Shown one piece after another: positions 31,801-34,299 of a stretch of DNA of 34,299 bases (within the stretch, counting starts at the first letter, position 1; every line of letters begins with the position of its first letter). Both the position numbers and the translations under genes were made by a program. The stretch comes from Geosiphon pyriformis. Its lineage: Eukaryota > Glomeromycota > Glomeromycetes > Archaeosporales > Geosiphonaceae. The stretch covers positions 747,460-781,758 of the forward strand of contig JAAOMT010000597.1 in NCBI GenBank assembly GCA_016748015.1, given 5' to 3'. A model generated the notes under the pieces. The model saw only the letters and a program-made list of their open reading frames with translations, had not been told where the DNA came from and did not search any database.

Positions 31801-33596
31801 CTGTGTGTATGAGAAAGGTTTTAAAAAATGTCAAATTCGATAGAATGAATGATTCTATTTATATTAGCCAAAAATAGAAATTTGATAGATTATTTTAGAG
31901 TCACATGGTAAGTTTTTCTCTCTGAATTAATGACCATCCAATTGGGTATTTGTAGATTTTCTAATGCAAATTAAGAATCAAAATATAATTAGAACATTGA
32001 TATAATTTTTTAGAATTAAAAATTTTAGTCTAATAGTTTCAATGATATTAAACCTCTTCTTAAAGTAAACATTTTAAGCTCTATTACTTTAGCCAAGTAA
32101 AAAAAAACCAGTAGATGAAAACATAATCTTACAATCACAAGAATTAATGACCAATAAATCATTATTATTGTTATATATGTACAATTTCATTAAATTTAAA
32201 AATTTAATTGTTTTACTGTACATTTTTTAAATATGAATTATTCTATGAATATTTTAATTTAAGCTTTAAAAATCTATTAAAAATTTGTTATAAAACACAA
32301 TATTAAATCTTTTTCAAGTAAATGAAAAATTTATTATTAATATATATTCCATATGAGTTTTTTAACTATGAAAACAGAAAACAATTCAAAAAAATTCAAA
32401 GATCATATTGTTATAGTTGAATCTTTTAGTTTTTAGTTATATCAATTATCTAATTATAATTAGTCACATGTATTAGCCACCATATTTTTTAGAATTTGTT
32501 GTTGATGTGATTATTGACTTGATCATTGACTAAATCATTAATGTAATTACTGATTATTGAAAAGCATCCACACTCAGATCAATTTATTCCAGACTAGAAT
32601 CACTCTCATTCAAATTCCTTAGCAAAATCAATACAACGATTTCAATTTTCGTTTTGCTATTTCTTTTCTCTTTTTTTTTCTTAATTTGTCTATTTTTAGC
32701 TTTTGTAAAGTATATTGAATAAATGTTTACTAAAAAGTACAAATAATACCTTTTATTGAATTATAAATGTGCCAATGTGAAGCATATACTTATAGTGGCT
32801 GTGTTATTTTTATTAACAGTATTGACTATGTCTCTATCTTCACATTCTCTTGTTATCTTTTGGAAAGAATAGCGACTGAGATATTTATGAGACTAATCTT
32901 GCACATTGAATCCCTACAAATTCAATTCGCTCATTAAGTTGAATTTACCCTTTGATCATTTTCTCATCATACAATATTTGTCCTCCCTTGTTATCCCATT
33001 AGCGTGTTACTCCAACCTGTAACAATATGAAACTAATTATTTAAAATTAATTGTTATAAATGAAGCTTTAATTAACAATTTGTATTTAATAATTTTAATA
33101 ATAATAAATCTTGAAAAAATAGTTGAAATAAAATAAAATTTTTAAAAATGAATCAATGGTATATGATTATAATTAAAAATTTTATAGATAAAATTATTTT
33201 AGATTCGAATATTATTTAAATCATGGAAAATTAAATAAATATTAATAATGTTTTTTTTCATTTAAAATATGATACTAAAAGAGTTTAAAATTATATTTAT
33301 TTAAAATATTAAATTTGGTTTGTTTATTAAATACTAACATTTGCATTTTGAAAATGAAAACAATAATTTTTTTAATGAAAACGGTTTTTTTAAGCGTAAT
33401 CTATGATAAAATGTGTTTTCCTCTACATAGGACAAAGAAATTAATTAAAAAGATTAAACCGCAAACCTGAAAATTGGTCTATAAATTTTAATCTATATTA
33501 AAATTAACACATTTTATAATAGATAATTTACTAGCAACGCTAACAAGTGAGCTAAATCGATTTTTAAACAAGATGATCACTCCATTATATTTTCTC

Positions 33597-33600
<4 letters not shown>

Positions 33601-33630
<30 letters not shown>
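33601..33630. repeat. (TAA)10 microsatellite
   Basis: 30 nt of uninterrupted TAA in non-coding DNA. Confidence 0.93.
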
Positions 33631-33631
<1 letters not shown>

Positions 33632-34024
33632 CTTCATTTTCAATTTATAAATTGTTTTGAGCAAGATTCTTAAGCATTTCTTTCTGCAAAATCTATATCA
33701 GTTATATATGCATTAAAAACTACTTCAACAAAGTATTTAGATCATATAATAGATATCATAAGCAACAATTACCTAAGTTAATTTCATCATTCAATTTAGT
33801 GTTAAACAAAGATTTCAAAGATAATGCAAAATGCTGTCATTGTTTATGATGAATGAATCCTTCAAAAATAGTTGGTACTCGTATATGTCCCTGAAATTGA
33901 GGCTGATGTATCAAACTCAATGTTTCCTAGTTAAAGTAAATGAGAATTTTTAAATTCGTCTAAAATTTCAATGATACATTTTGATAACGGCTCATTTCAT
34001 GATTTGCAAATAAGGTTTTCTGCA

Positions 34025-34075
34025 ATCCGAGTTTGGAATGTCAGCTTTTGGAAAAATCTGAGTTTGGAATGTTAA
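34025..34075. repeat. Imperfect direct repeat, 20-bp units spaced 31 bp
   Basis: Two 20-mers with the core GAGTTTGGAATGT at 34025-34044 and 34056-34075. They differ at three positions, all transitions, one of them at a CpG. Confidence 0.75.
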
Positions 34076-34299
34076 TAGAGAAGGAATATATGCATTGGAA
34101 GGTATATGCTCGATTAAAATAAAACCATTTAATAGAAAATTTTTATGCTCAATTTTGCATAAATATTATATGCTAGAAGTTTCGTCATCGCATGACAAAT
34201 TTCTGGCACTTGAATTAATAATTTGCGGCTAATTTAATAGAAGACAGATGACTGAATTTACACTCTTTTTAAAATAGAATTAATTGTTGGAATTCATGG

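Larger units (their letters stand above)
31801..34299. other. Intergenic DNA to the right edge
   Basis: No intact gene. A minus-strand coding trace lies at 32880-33015 (see findings). A (TAA)10 run is at 33601-33630 and an imperfect 31-bp-spaced repeat at 34025-34075. The last ~500 bp is somewhat less AT-rich, but no frame extends. Confidence 0.45.

Noticed and set aside
33850-33945. Minus-strand coding-like fragment (LIHQPQFQGHIRVPTIFEGF)
   Set aside because: Two different frames look equally protein-like over under 30 codons, with stops on both sides; not enough to call.
1-34299. Search for CRISPR-like arrays, rRNA and prokaryotic operons
   Set aside because: No spaced identical repeats with unique spacers, no rRNA-like conserved blocks and no tightly packed co-directional genes; the window is eukaryotic in character.

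Overview
The window looks like nuclear DNA from an arbuscular mycorrhizal fungus (Glomeromycotina, Rhizophagus/Gigaspora type). Four things suggest this: very high AT content, one intronless Sel1-repeat gene and one intronless TPR-repeat gene (families expanded in these fungi), relics of a FAR1-type Mutator-like transposase, and relics of LINE and Tc1/mariner elements in a sea of non-coding DNA. The placement is inferred from gene style and was not tested by a search.

Layout. 1-235: 3' end of a gene entering from the left edge. 236-6650: AT-rich intergenic DNA, richer in simple repeats from 4.85 kb, leading into the promoter side of the Sel1 gene. 6657-7901 (+): 414-residue protein with eight Sel1-like repeats. 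7.9-10.8 kb: intergenic. 10.8-11.5 kb (-): 3' end of a decayed LINE; a second, oppositely oriented copy of its tail lies at 14.43-14.54 kb (+). 11.5-18.9 kb: extremely AT-rich, gene-free DNA, including about 3.07 kb with no CpG and an old direct duplication. 18.9-21.4 kb: less AT-rich, with broken coding relics. 21424-23016 (-): 530-residue protein with about fourteen TPRs. 24.9-25.7 kb (-): Mutator-like transposase relic whose catalytic core is missing. 25.9-31.2 kb: second AT-rich block holding a Tc1/mariner transposase relic at 27.9-28.3 kb. 31.4-31.8 kb (-): relic of a protein with a Myb/SANT-like segment. 31.8-34.3 kb: intergenic, one weak coding trace.

Only the Sel1 and TPR genes look intact. 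Both encode solenoid scaffolds of the kind used in protein-protein interaction; they are about 13.5 kb apart on opposite strands, with transposon debris between, so nothing in the layout shows that they act together. I found no CRISPR array, rRNA, convincing tRNA or operon-like system. The notable signals are in the relics: opposed LINE tails, loss of CpG, transition-biased divergence between duplicated segments, and coding relics disrupted by in-frame stops.
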